NCBI RefSeq assembly: GCF_900111405.1
Contig: NZ_FOHJ01000001.1
Location: forward strand, 372,001-436,000
Direction of reading: 5' to 3'
Length of the DNA: 64,000 nucleotides
Origin: Salinibacillus kushneri
Lineage (GTDB): Bacteria > Bacillota > Bacilli > Bacillales > Alkalibacillaceae
This document shows positions 56,594-63,383 of the stretch, piece by piece (positions within the stretch are counted from its first letter, which is position 1; the number at the start of each line of letters is the position of its first letter). The position numbers and the translations under genes are program-made. Under the pieces are notes generated by a model. That model worked only from the letters and a program-made list of their open reading frames with translations, was not told where the DNA came from and made no database searches.

Positions 56594-56700
56594 TCTGCCC
56601 TAAAGCAAAGGTCTTGCTAACAACGATTACGTCGCCAGTAATGCCGAGAGTCTCAACTCTGTAATGACGACAATTACTGCTAAAGCTACTCCCCTTAAAT
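56582..56700 (-). promoter_or_regulatory. yybP-ykoY manganese riboswitch controlling terC
   Basis: The aptamer (56700-56611) begins TTTAAGGGGAGTAGC, then GTCGTCATTACAGAG, GAGACTCTCGGC, ATTACTGGCGACG and TTAGCAAGACC, matching the conserved GGGGAGUAGC, three-way paired core and GCAAGACC of this class. It is followed by terminator AGACCTTTGC/GCAGAGGTCT with ATTTTT (56614-56582). Mn2+ binding is known to favour read-through by preventing the terminator. Confidence 0.92.
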
Positions 56701-56753
56701 CTATTATTATTTTATCAATAAATTGTTTATTTGTATAGGAAACCATCACTGAC

Positions 56754-57869
56754 TTATCCATTACCTAACTGATCACACAGTTCTCCCCATTGCTTTTCCA
56801 ATTCTTCTTTTTCTTTATATAACTGCTGTACTGCCTCTAAGTCTTCAACGTTCAACAGCTTTTCATCCAGCTCAAGAATGTTTTCTTCCAATAAAAGTAA
56901 TTTGCTTTCCAGATTTTCATTCCCCTCACGTGCATTCCTTACCAAAGGCTTCGATGGTTCAGAAATTCGGTTCTTTTCCTCCACACTTTCTTTGGCCGTT
57001 TTTTCCCTTAATTCCCTCATTTTCTCCTTGGCCCAATTATAGTCCCCCTCAAAGCCGTGGATTTTCTTTCCTTCAATCCAATAAATTTTGTGAAATAACT
57101 TGTTAAGAAAATACCTGTCATGAGAAACGGCTAAAATGGTGCCATAGAAGTCTCCCAGGGCATCTTCCAGTACTTCTCTTGATTCAATATCCAAATGATT
57201 CGTTGGTTCATCTAAGATTAGCACATTGATATCCTGATACATTAATTGTGCTAATCGTAAGCGCATCCTTTCTCCCCCACTAAGGTGTGAAACCTTCTGG
57301 AAAACGCTGTATCCATAAAACATGAAGCCTGCCAGATTATGTCTTGCTTCTCCTTCCGTTACGCGTACTTCCTTTCTGAAAGCCCCAATCACCGTTTCAT
57401 CTCCTATATCGTAGAAAACATTTTGCGACAGATAACCCATTTTTACATTGCTCCCTAGCCGAACTTCCCCTTCATCAGCGATAAACTGTTGCAGAATTAA
57501 TTTGATTAGGGTTGATTTTCCTGTTCCATTTTCTCCAATGATAGCGGCACGTTCCTGGTACTTGATATGCATGTTTACCTGTTCAAATAACAGCTGATCA
57601 CCAAAACCCTTAGAAACATCTGAAAGCATAATGACATCATTTCCGCTCCGGTCCGATGCATCCATCTCCAGATTCATTTTTTTCCGATTTAATACCGGGC
57701 GCTGTAGTTTTTCCATCTTTTCTAGGGATCTTTCCATATTTTTGGCCCGTTTATGCAACGCAGCATTTGGTGGATTAGCCCTGTTCGCCCAATCTTTTAA
57801 CCGTTTAATCGCTTCCTTCATCTTTTTGATTTTCTTTTGCTGTTCTGAATGAATTTCCAGAGTTATCAC
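56754..57869 (-). pseudogene. C-terminal half of a split ABC-F ATPase
   Basis: 371 codons: linker QQKKIKKMKEAIKRLKDWAN and RANPPNAALHKRAKN, second ABC domain with GENGTGKSTLIKLIL, HLSGGERMRLRLAQLM and VLILDEPTNHLDIE, then a Glu-rich C-terminal coiled coil. ABC-F proteins need two such domains; the other half is at 61275-62054 on the same strand, 3.4 kb away. The sum (about 630 residues) equals a whole ABC-F. No ribosome binding site is visible before the first Met. Confidence 0.88.
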
Positions 57870-58033
57870 CAGAAGACTTTGATTTTGGCAAAATGAAAAA
57901 GTTTGCTAAAAAAGATAAGTTAATAGAAACCATGTGGAATGATTTAGGTGGTACTCATGATGCTCTACGAATTGTCTTCAACTCAGAAGTATTAGGAGAT
58001 TCTCATATGGAGCATATTTATCAAACACTTTAA
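57851..58033 (+). pseudogene. C-terminal fragment of a probable polymorphic toxin
   Basis: Open frame without a start at the island edge: EFPELSPEDFDFGKMKKFAK then KDKLIETMWNDLGGTHDALR and IVFNSEVLGDSHMEHIYQTL, stop. It reads like the toxic tail of a secreted LXG/polymorphic toxin whose N-terminal part has been lost, or a displaced orphan tail module. Three small genes follow, as is usual for immunity genes. The toxin identity is inferred. Confidence 0.5.
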
Positions 58034-58050
58034 GGAAAGGATGAAACAAA

Positions 58051-58302
58051 TTGAACTGTCAATGCACATTCACAAAGGACACCAACCGACGCCTTATACA
58101 TGATGAAGGTGTGTTCTTTAATGAAATAAGTGGAGAATACTATGATTCTAAAATTCGCTTAATTATTGATTGTTTAAAGGAAGGTATGTCTAAAGAAGAG
58201 GTTCGAATTGCATGTGATGTTGATAGTGATAGTAATGAGGCAGGATACATCTTTTGGACAACATTTGAGGAAGACTCCTGCGCCATTTGTAGTTTTAATT
58301 AG
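58051..58302 (+). CDS. Hypothetical protein, 83 residues, possible immunity protein
   Basis: TTG start 18 bp after the toxin fragment, with AAGGAAAGG upstream. Acidic, with two Cys pairs at the ends (NCQC; CAIC), and IRLIIDCLKEGMSKEEVRIA helical core. Tight linkage behind a toxin tail fits an immunity protein. Family not recognised. Confidence 0.6.
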   Translation: MNCQCTFTKDTNRRLIHDEGVFFNEISGEYYDSKIRLIIDCLKEGMSKEEVRIACDVDSDSNEAGYIFWTTFEEDSCAICSFN

Positions 58303-58351
58303 ATTGAAACCGAAAATGTAAGAGTTAAACAATGAAAGGTATGTGATTGAA

Positions 58352-58717
58352 ATGTTACAAACAAAAATTAGTAGAGAAGAAATTAAAGAAATTGCTCGAA
58401 AGATTAGCACGCAAAGCCAACTTCCAAAGCAGTATTTTGACTTAGGAACAATACTGCTAGTTAATGTATCGTTTCATAACGATCCTGATCATTTTTGGGA
58501 GTATGAGGTATTCAAACTTGATAATAAAGGGAACGCTTATTCATTTGAATCAGTTACGGTTAATATGCGAAATGATGAGGGAGATTGGTTGTTTTCATGG
58601 CTTCTCAACTGGGAACGAGAAACTTTTGACATCCAATCAGCGGTAAGCCTTTATACGAAAATGAATACGTACCTGCTAATCAAGTGCAGCAGTTTAAAAG
58701 AGTATTTGACAAAATAA
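58352..58717 (+). CDS. Hypothetical protein, 121 residues, possible immunity protein
   Basis: ATG 58352, 11 bases after AAAGGT. Starts MLQTKISREEIKEIARKIST; the central part FHNDPDHFWEYEVFKLDNKG and WLFSWLLNWERETFDIQS is aromatic and acidic, common in immunity proteins. Second gene in the small array. No family recognised. Confidence 0.58.
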   Translation: MLQTKISREEIKEIARKISTQSQLPKQYFDLGTILLVNVSFHNDPDHFWEYEVFKLDNKGNAYSFESVTVNMRNDEGDWLFSWLLNWERETFDIQSAVSLYTKMNTYLLIKCSSLKEYLTK

Positions 58718-58780
58718 ACTATGGTTAAACTCCGTACACGAACGAAAGTGTGGGCGTACAACTATTATAGGAGGGTAAAG

Positions 58781-58978
58781 ATGGCTACTGTATATGTATA
58801 CACTGATCATGGTTGGGTAGATGAGGACGACGTATTTACACCTATAACAAAACATATTAAGAAGAATGTAAAAGCTATCCCAATTGAAGTTGATGATGAG
58901 CTGACTAAGAAATTGCAAAATGAATTGCCAATGGTAGTGGTAAAAGGGAAATATTATTATATCCAAAGCGTTAACTAG
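58781..58978 (+). CDS. Hypothetical protein, 65 residues
   Basis: ATG 58781 is directly behind AGGAGGG, so the longer frame from 58721 is rejected. ATVYVYTDHGWVDEDDVF and ELPMVVVKGKYYYIQSVN suggest a small beta-rich protein. Third gene of the array; may pair with a toxin lost from this copy. Confidence 0.58.
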   Translation: MATVYVYTDHGWVDEDDVFTPITKHIKKNVKAIPIEVDDELTKKLQNELPMVVVKGKYYYIQSVN

Positions 58979-59061
58979 AGGTACACAGTGATGGAACTAT
59001 TTAATTACATTATTTAGGAAAGGGCTCAAGATCTATTAAATTAGTAAAAAAAGAGGACTTA

Positions 59062-59148
59062 ATGATGAAAGCTGATATTATTACCAAGGAAGATACAAGG
59101 CACAAGTCAAAACATAAAAAAAGACCTCGTATATTTAACAAAAAATAA
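59062..59148 (+). CDS. Doubtful small basic ORF, 28 residues
   Basis: AGAGGACTTA precedes ATG 59062; product MMKADIITKEDTRHKSKHKK then RPRIFNKK. Very basic C-terminus. The stretch 59149-59360 shows nothing recognisable. Confidence 0.3.
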   Translation: MMKADIITKEDTRHKSKHKKRPRIFNKK

Positions 59149-59360
59149 AAAAATCCTAGTTTGAAAAGTAGATTTAAGCAATGAGATCAATAAAAGGCTA
59201 TTGGTCTCATTGCTAATTATATTCGAATAAATGTAATACTATATAGACTACATATACTTTATTCCTCAGTTGGTTCTTAACGAATGAAAATCTCCCACAT
59301 CCGGCTCTATACTACTTATAAAGACAGTTGAAGATAATTAAACACCAGCAATACTAATCT

Positions 59361-59401
59361 ACTTCATCCCCCTGAGTACCTTAGAGGGATGAAGTTTTTA
59401 T
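59361..59401 (+). terminator. Terminator at the end of the plus-strand cargo
   Basis: ACTTCATCCC pairs with GGGATGAAGT followed by TTTTTA. Confidence 0.85.
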
Positions 59402-59442
59402 AAAAAAGAGATAAAGGAAATCTCATATCCTTTATCTCTTTT
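59402..59442 (-). terminator. Terminator after the bacteriocin/immunity pair
   Basis: AAGAGATAAAGGA pairs with TCCTTTATCTCTT; the minus strand continues TTTTTTATAA. Confidence 0.9.
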
Positions 59443-59448
59443 ATTAGG

Positions 59449-59622
59449 TCAATTCCTTTTTTTATTATTATATTTTGTCCCAAACACTGACAACATAATC
59501 GATAACACAAATATTGCAACAATACTTACACCATTAGGTATTACTGTGTACCCCATCATACTCGCTAATAGTAGCAAAGCAAACAGTGCAACTGCAAATG
59601 ACATAACCCTTAACATCTTCAT
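59449..59622 (-). CDS. Small membrane protein, 57 residues, probable bacteriocin immunity protein
   Basis: Starts at ATG 59622, 13 bp after the bacteriocin-precursor stop, behind AAAGGGTG. Two hydrophobic spans (VMSFAVALFALLLLASMMGY and VSIVAIFVLSIMLSVFG) and a basic tail (NNKKRN). Small two-span proteins directly downstream of a bacteriocin precursor commonly give self-protection. Role is inferred from size and position. It ends at its own terminator. Confidence 0.65.
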   Translation of the reverse strand: MKMLRVMSFAVALFALLLLASMMGYTVIPNGVSIVAIFVLSIMLSVFGTKYNNKKRN

Positions 59623-59635
59623 CAAGTATCACCCT

Positions 59636-60337
59636 TTACTGAAGAGCTTTTTGGAAGCAATGACCAATTACGCCTCCACTAATAAAGCTTAAACCATAAA
59701 AGCACGGTGCACAACCCGCTCCCCAAGTTACACCACATGCTCCACCACAAATAGCACCAGCAAGTGTAATTAATGCATAAGATACACCTTGTGAATCTAG
59801 GCAGTCAGAAAAAGTATTCCATCTATCTCCTAATGTTTCAGCATTGACTTTGGAAGGGCCAACACTAACATTAACAGGAGATTCAGTAGTTACAGATTGA
59901 AATGCTTCTTCCGGCAATTTCATTGTTTCGTTCTTAACAAGTTCCCCATTTTCCCATGTCTTGATTGTACCTTTTTCATCTTCCTTGTTAGCTTCCAAAT
60001 TGATTTCCATTACACCATTAACCCGATTATTATTTTTTAACTCGATAACCACTCCTTTAAGTTGGAATTCAGGATTTTCAACTTCTATAGGTAAAAAGAT
60101 GTATCTAGTTTTTGAGTCAATATGTACTTTACCAAATGCTTGGTTAAAGTTAACTTCATTATTTGATTGAACTTTGATAGACTCTTTTTTAATTTTTGAA
60201 CGAATTTTCCTTATATCTTTTGTAAGTTGTTTGTTTTCGATCTTTTTAAATGCTTCCTCCGCTTCATCGTATTCCTTCAAAACTGTTTCCATTTTAGAAT
60301 TCAATTTCTTAATTTCTGCACTTACCCCACCACACAT
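59636..60337 (-). CDS. Bacteriocin-like precursor with Cys-rich hydrophobic C-terminus (halocin C8-like pattern)
   Basis: 233 residues. The N-terminal half is a charged coiled coil (SAEIKKLNSKMETVLKEYDE) and a beta-rich domain with FLPIEVENPEF; after NVSVGPSKVNAETLGDRWN a Gly/Cys-rich hydrophobic tail begins, with six Cys in DCL, ICGGACG, GAGCAPCFYG and GHCF. Large precursor with a C-terminal Cys-rich peptide recalls halocin C8-like bacteriocins; that comparison is from pattern only. No ribosome binding site precedes ATG 60337; the frame overlaps a 25-codon ORF (60322-60399), so translation may depend on coupling or a -1 frameshift. Confidence 0.65.
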   Translation of the reverse strand: MCGGVSAEIKKLNSKMETVLKEYDEAEEAFKKIENKQLTKDIRKIRSKIKKESIKVQSNNEVNFNQAFGKVHIDSKTRYIFLPIEVENPEFQLKGVVIELKNNNRVNGVMEINLEANKEDEKGTIKTWENGELVKNETMKLPEEAFQSVTTESPVNVSVGPSKVNAETLGDRWNTFSDCLDSQGVSYALITLAGAICGGACGVTWGAGCAPCFYGLSFISGGVIGHCFQKALQ

Positions 60338-60399
60338 TTAACAAAGTCTTGAATAAATGCTCCTGTATTATCTTTCATTCTTTTGCGACGTAGTGCCAT
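60322..60399 (-). CDS. 25-codon ORF overlapping the start of the bacteriocin-like gene
   Basis: GAGAGGG then a T-run precede ATG 60399. Product MALRRKRMKDNTGAFIQDFV then KCVVG; it stops 16 bases inside the next frame, at GGGG-TAA. A -1 slip on GGGG would join it to the precursor (…VVG-VSAEIKK). Confidence 0.5.
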   Translation of the reverse strand: MALRRKRMKDNTGAFIQDFVKCVVG

Positions 60400-60423
60400 A
60401 AAAAAAACCCTCTCTTTGTGAAA

Positions 60424-60458
60424 ATTAAAAAAGAGAAGGCGAAATAAGTCTTCTCTTA
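60424..60458 (-). terminator. Terminator of the ssb pseudogene
   Basis: AAGAGAAG pairs with CTTCTCTT, followed by TTTTAATTTT on the minus strand. Confidence 0.75.
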
Positions 60459-60499
60459 AATACACTCATACCTTTTAAAATGGTAAGTCCGTTCGCTGT

Positions 60500-60917
60500 T
60501 CAAAACGGTAAATCATCCTCTAAATCAATTGGATCTCCTTCATTTTCCAAAGTATTGTTTTTTGGTTGTGATGGTTGCTGAGACGATGAATTTTTCCCTT
60601 TTGAATCGAGAAACTGAACACTTTCAGCAACAACCTCGGTTACAAAAACACGTTTACCATCGTTTCCCTCAAAATTACGTGTTTGAATGCGACCATCAAC
60701 TCCAATCATATCTCCCTTTTTCGTATAGTTTGCTAGATTTTCAGCGGGTTTTACGCCACACAACACAATTAATAAAGTCTGCATCCCGCTCTCCGTTTTG
60801 ATTCGTAAACGGACGGTTAGCTGCAACTGTGAAATTACAAACTGCAACTCTATTGGGTGTATAGCGTAAGTCTGGATCCTTTGTTAATCTTCCTACTAAA
60901 ACAACCCTATTCATCAT
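60500..60917 (-). pseudogene. ssb: Single-stranded DNA-binding protein gene with a frameshift
   Basis: ATG 60917 behind GGAGGAGG opens [20 protein letters not shown] and [11 protein letters not shown], a perfect OB-fold SSB start. At 60749-60752 a run of four A (minus strand) replaces the expected three, and the rest, [20 protein letters not shown] to the tip [11 protein letters not shown], lies in the +1 frame. Repaired, it would be about 139 residues, a full SsbA-type protein with the acidic tail that binds partner proteins. Either a real mutation or a sequencing error in a homopolymer. Confidence 0.88.
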
Positions 60918-60961
60918 AATGTGTTCCTCCTCCAAATTTGTTAAGTAACTTTCGCTGTTGA

Positions 60962-61309
60962 TTAATCTTCCAAATCAAAGAACCAATTCGCAAAACGTTT
61001 CACTCTTGATTTGAGCTTTTGTTCCCCGACATGTGGTCCTAATCGGAAGTGTTCTTCTCCATCCAATTTCCAATAGACTTGTTCACCTGTTTCTCTCATA
61101 ATCGATTCAACAAATAGACTGGCTTCTTGCAACGCTTTAGGCATTGAACGACTCTTACAATGATATAAGCGTCTTTTACCATCTTTAAAACGTATATCAG
61201 CCTTTAATTGTAAGAGTTTACGGCGAACGCTTGTAAATTGTATTGCCTTTCCGTTGTCAAGGTGATAGACGCGTTTAACTTCTCCCTTTTTTGGTTTTGT
61301 TTGTTTCTT
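60962..61309 (-). pseudogene. 5'-truncated gene of unknown function before ssb
   Basis: The frame is open from a stop at 61310 to 60962, with no start codon before the internal ATG at 61144. KRVYHLDNGKAIQFTSVRRK, FKDGKRRLYHCKSRSMPKAL and FRLGPHVGEQKLKSRVKRFA look like a genuine basic protein. Its 5' end is lost at the island junction inside ABC-F. It is 45 bp before ssb and on the same strand. Family not recognised. Confidence 0.6.
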
Positions 61310-62054
61310 TTACAAATCCTGAAAAATTTGTATAGTATGAATGGATTTCTCCATCTTCCAAGTCCACAATCTTGTTCACAACCTCATCAAGAAAATAACG
61401 GTCGTGGGAAATTAAAAGGACTGTGCCGCTATAATCCTGCAGAAACTTACCCAGCCATTCCACTGCCATTAAATCCAAATGATTAGTAGGCTCATCCAAT
61501 AACAGCAAATCAGGTTCCTGCAGCAGCATAAGCCCTAGACCAACTTTGGTTTTTTCGCCACCACTTAACTGGGAAAATGGCTGATCCATGAGAAGGTGAA
61601 TATTTAAACCATGTGTAATTTTTTCGATCCTCGATTTGATTTCATATCCACCGTGCAGCGTGAACTGGTCCTGTAGATTCCCGTATTCAACGACAAGCTT
61701 TTCTAATTTAGTCGAATCGGTCTCCACTCCCATTTCATCCTCCAGCTTTTTCATTCTTTCTTCCATCTCCAATAATGAGGAAAAAGCTGATTTTAATACA
61801 TCCTTGGTAAGAGTCGTATCATGGTAATCTGGAATTTGTTCTAGAAAACCAATACGACACCCTTTTTTCCAGTGGATTTGCCCTGCATCTGGAGGTTCCT
61901 CACCAGCCAGCAAACGAATCAAAGTCGTTTTTCCACTGCCGTTTGGGCCCACTAAACCAACACGGTCTTTTTCTTTTATTTCCATTGACAGATGCTCAAA
62001 AACAGCGTTTCCTCCATACGTCTTCGCAAGTTTATTCGCACTGCATACAATCAT
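61275..62054 (-). pseudogene. N-terminal half of a split ABC-F ATPase
   Basis: ATG 62054 behind AAGGAGGAAAA. First ABC domain: VGPNGSGKTTLIRLLAGEE, a 75-residue helical arm, QLSGGEKTKVGLGLMLL, LLLDEPTNHLDLMAVEWL and LISHDRYFLDEV. Homology ends at about FSGFVKE (61305); TNKTKKGRS and the stop come from the inserted DNA. With 56754-57869 it makes a whole ABC-F of the antibiotic-resistance/translation-factor group. Upstream leader (62098-62462) looks intact. Confidence 0.88.
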
Positions 62055-62100
62055 TATGTTTTCCTCCTTGAACATACATCATTTTTACTTCCATAAAGAT

Positions 62101-62139
62101 AAAAAAAGCCATGAGAAGAAGTCATATCTTCCCATGGCT
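62101..62139 (-). terminator. Leader terminator (attenuator) of the split ABC-F gene
   Basis: AGCCATG-GGAAGA pairs with TCTTC-TCATGGCT and runs into TTTTTTT on the minus strand, only about 45 bp before the ABC-F start codon and after two leader ORFs. Confidence 0.82.
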
Positions 62140-62179
62140 GTCACCAGACCAATGTTAATCTCATTCTGAGTGGTCACTT

Positions 62180-62212
62180 TTACGTTCTGCATTCATAAAA
62201 AAAGAAGAGCAT
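62180..62212 (-). CDS. Leader peptide MLFFFYECRT
   Basis: ATG 62212 lies 7 bases behind AGGGAGAG; ten codons, ending about 40 bp before the leader terminator. A short translated frame at this spot is typical of ribosome-mediated attenuation in antibiotic-resistance genes. Confidence 0.55.
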   Translation of the reverse strand: MLFFFYECRT

Positions 62213-62271
62213 GAAAATACTCTCCCTCAATCATTCTTAAATCATATGGGTAAGAGATGTTTCTCACTGTT

Positions 62272-62400
62272 TTAGCTTGCTATCGAGTTGTTAAAAAAAG
62301 ACATACTTATCCCGTTAACAACTGCAACAGCAAATTTCGCACGGACAAAATAAAGGAATTCAGACAAATATCCGTGCACTAAAACAGCCTGATTAAACAT
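62272..62400 (-). CDS. Leader ORF, 42 residues, before the split ABC-F gene
   Basis: GGAGGTGGGGAGG precedes ATG 62400, about 35 bp after the -10 box. Product starts MFNQAVLVHGYLSEFLYFVR and ends SMSFFNNSIAS; hydrophobic and aromatic. Together with the 10-codon ORF and terminator it forms a layered leader. It could be a sensing peptide or a small membrane protein. Confidence 0.55.
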   Translation of the reverse strand: MFNQAVLVHGYLSEFLYFVRAKFAVAVVNGISMSFFNNSIAS

Positions 62401-62433
62401 CCTCCCCACCTCCGTTTCATTAAAGTTATTACT

Positions 62434-62462
62434 ATTATATAAATAATAAGTTTCCGATTCAA
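62434..62462 (-). promoter_or_regulatory. Promoter of the ABC-F leader transcript
   Basis: TTGAAT (62462-62457), 17-bp spacer, perfect TATAAT (62439-62434) on the minus strand. Confidence 0.8.
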
Positions 62463-62512
62463 GCGTTATTCCAAAAGTTCAGAAAATAGAGGTTTACAGC
62501 TTCTGTCATTCA

Positions 62513-62552
62513 TTCGACAATATCCGGGAAGTTTCGGGTGGTGACAGGCACC
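62513..62552 (+). repeat. REP-like element, copy 6 (long form)
   Basis: TTCGACAATATCCGGGAAG, TTTC and core GGGTGGTGACAGGCACC (62536-62552). Shares the extra CGGGAA segment with copy 7. Confidence 0.88.
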
Positions 62553-62615
62553 CAGGAATAGGACAATCATCTCACCTCATATACTAAATCAACTACATAT
62601 AAGGTGGGTTTATAC

Positions 62616-63383
62616 ATGAGGCATGTCAGGCTTACACATTATCGGTTAGTGGCATTTCATTTAGAAAATATAGATCGTAAAAAAGCCCGTCAATACGCCG
62701 CAAAAATCCATAATGCCGTCAATCCGTATATTATCGTCGAAAAGAGATTGGATGGAAAATATAATGTCATCGGCGGATTCAAATATGTCTCGGCCTTAAA
62801 AATGCTGGAGAAAAAAACGGCTCTGCTCTGTTTTGTTGTAAGGCCTTTTAGATCCGAACAGGAAAGAAAACTGGCCATTCTAAATCATTGCGTGAAGGAT
62901 AATGAGGATAAAAAATACTGGGAGCTGTTGATTCATGAACTAAAACATGAATGGAACATGGACGATGACTCCATTGCGGAATCCATGGATGAAGATGCAT
63001 CCAAAATAAGGCAACATTTGTTCCGGCAAATCATTCCTCATTCTTACATAAAAGAGGCTAATAAACTAGGGATTAAACCACTAATTCAAGCCATTTTCCT
63101 TAACAAATTGTACAGCTATCAGGAGAAATGCCTTTTAACTGAGCTCTTCCTATACACACCTGAAGACACTCGTATAAACGGTAATCATCTATTTCTTTAT
63201 CGGAAATACCGGGAAAAATACATCCTTTTCGATGACTTTTATAAGGCAAAAAAGCAGGTTCTACAAGCGCTGAACCCTAAGAAGCCAATAGACGAATACT
63301 GGCAAATCATCCCTCATCCAAAGACACTGGAAGATTATTTAGCTGACTATGAAGTTTATAACTTGTACACCCAAATGTACTAA
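62616..63383 (+). CDS. ParB/Spo0J-like domain protein, 255 residues
   Basis: ATG 62616 is 7 bases behind AAGGTGGG; the GTG at 62604 is too close. The first 90 residues follow the ParB N-terminal pattern (FHLENIDRKKARQYAAKIHN, IIVEKRLDGKYNVIGGFKYV, then ERKLAILNHCV), and about 100-140 is helical with WNMDDDSIAESMDEDASKIR, like the ParB helix-turn-helix. The C-terminal part (TLEDYLADYEVYNLYTQMY) is unfamiliar. No parA or parS-like site is near. Its stop codon overlaps the end of the convergent transposase gene. Confidence 0.65.
   Translation: MRHVRLTHYRLVAFHLENIDRKKARQYAAKIHNAVNPYIIVEKRLDGKYNVIGGFKYVSALKMLEKKTALLCFVVRPFRSEQERKLAILNHCVKDNEDKKYWELLIHELKHEWNMDDDSIAESMDEDASKIRQHLFRQIIPHSYIKEANKLGIKPLIQAIFLNKLYSYQEKCLLTELFLYTPEDTRINGNHLFLYRKYREKYILFDDFYKAKKQVLQALNPKKPIDEYWQIIPHPKTLEDYLADYEVYNLYTQMY

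Larger units (their letters stand above)
57851..61305. mobile_element. About 3.4-kb insertion splitting the ABC-F gene (toxin/bacteriocin island)
   Basis: Boundaries are approximate: left between 57845 and 57870, right near 61305, where homology to ABC-F stops on both sides. Contents from left: toxin tail fragment, three small plus-strand genes, a small basic ORF, convergent terminators, then on the minus strand small membrane protein, bacteriocin-like precursor, frameshifted ssb and a gene lacking its 5' end. No integrase, transposase or clear target duplication was seen, so it may have arrived by recombination. Confidence 0.7.

Noticed and set aside
57851-61305. Island as a complete transposon or integrative element
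   Set aside because: No transposase, integrase or relaxase and no terminal inverted repeats or target duplication could be seen at the two junctions.
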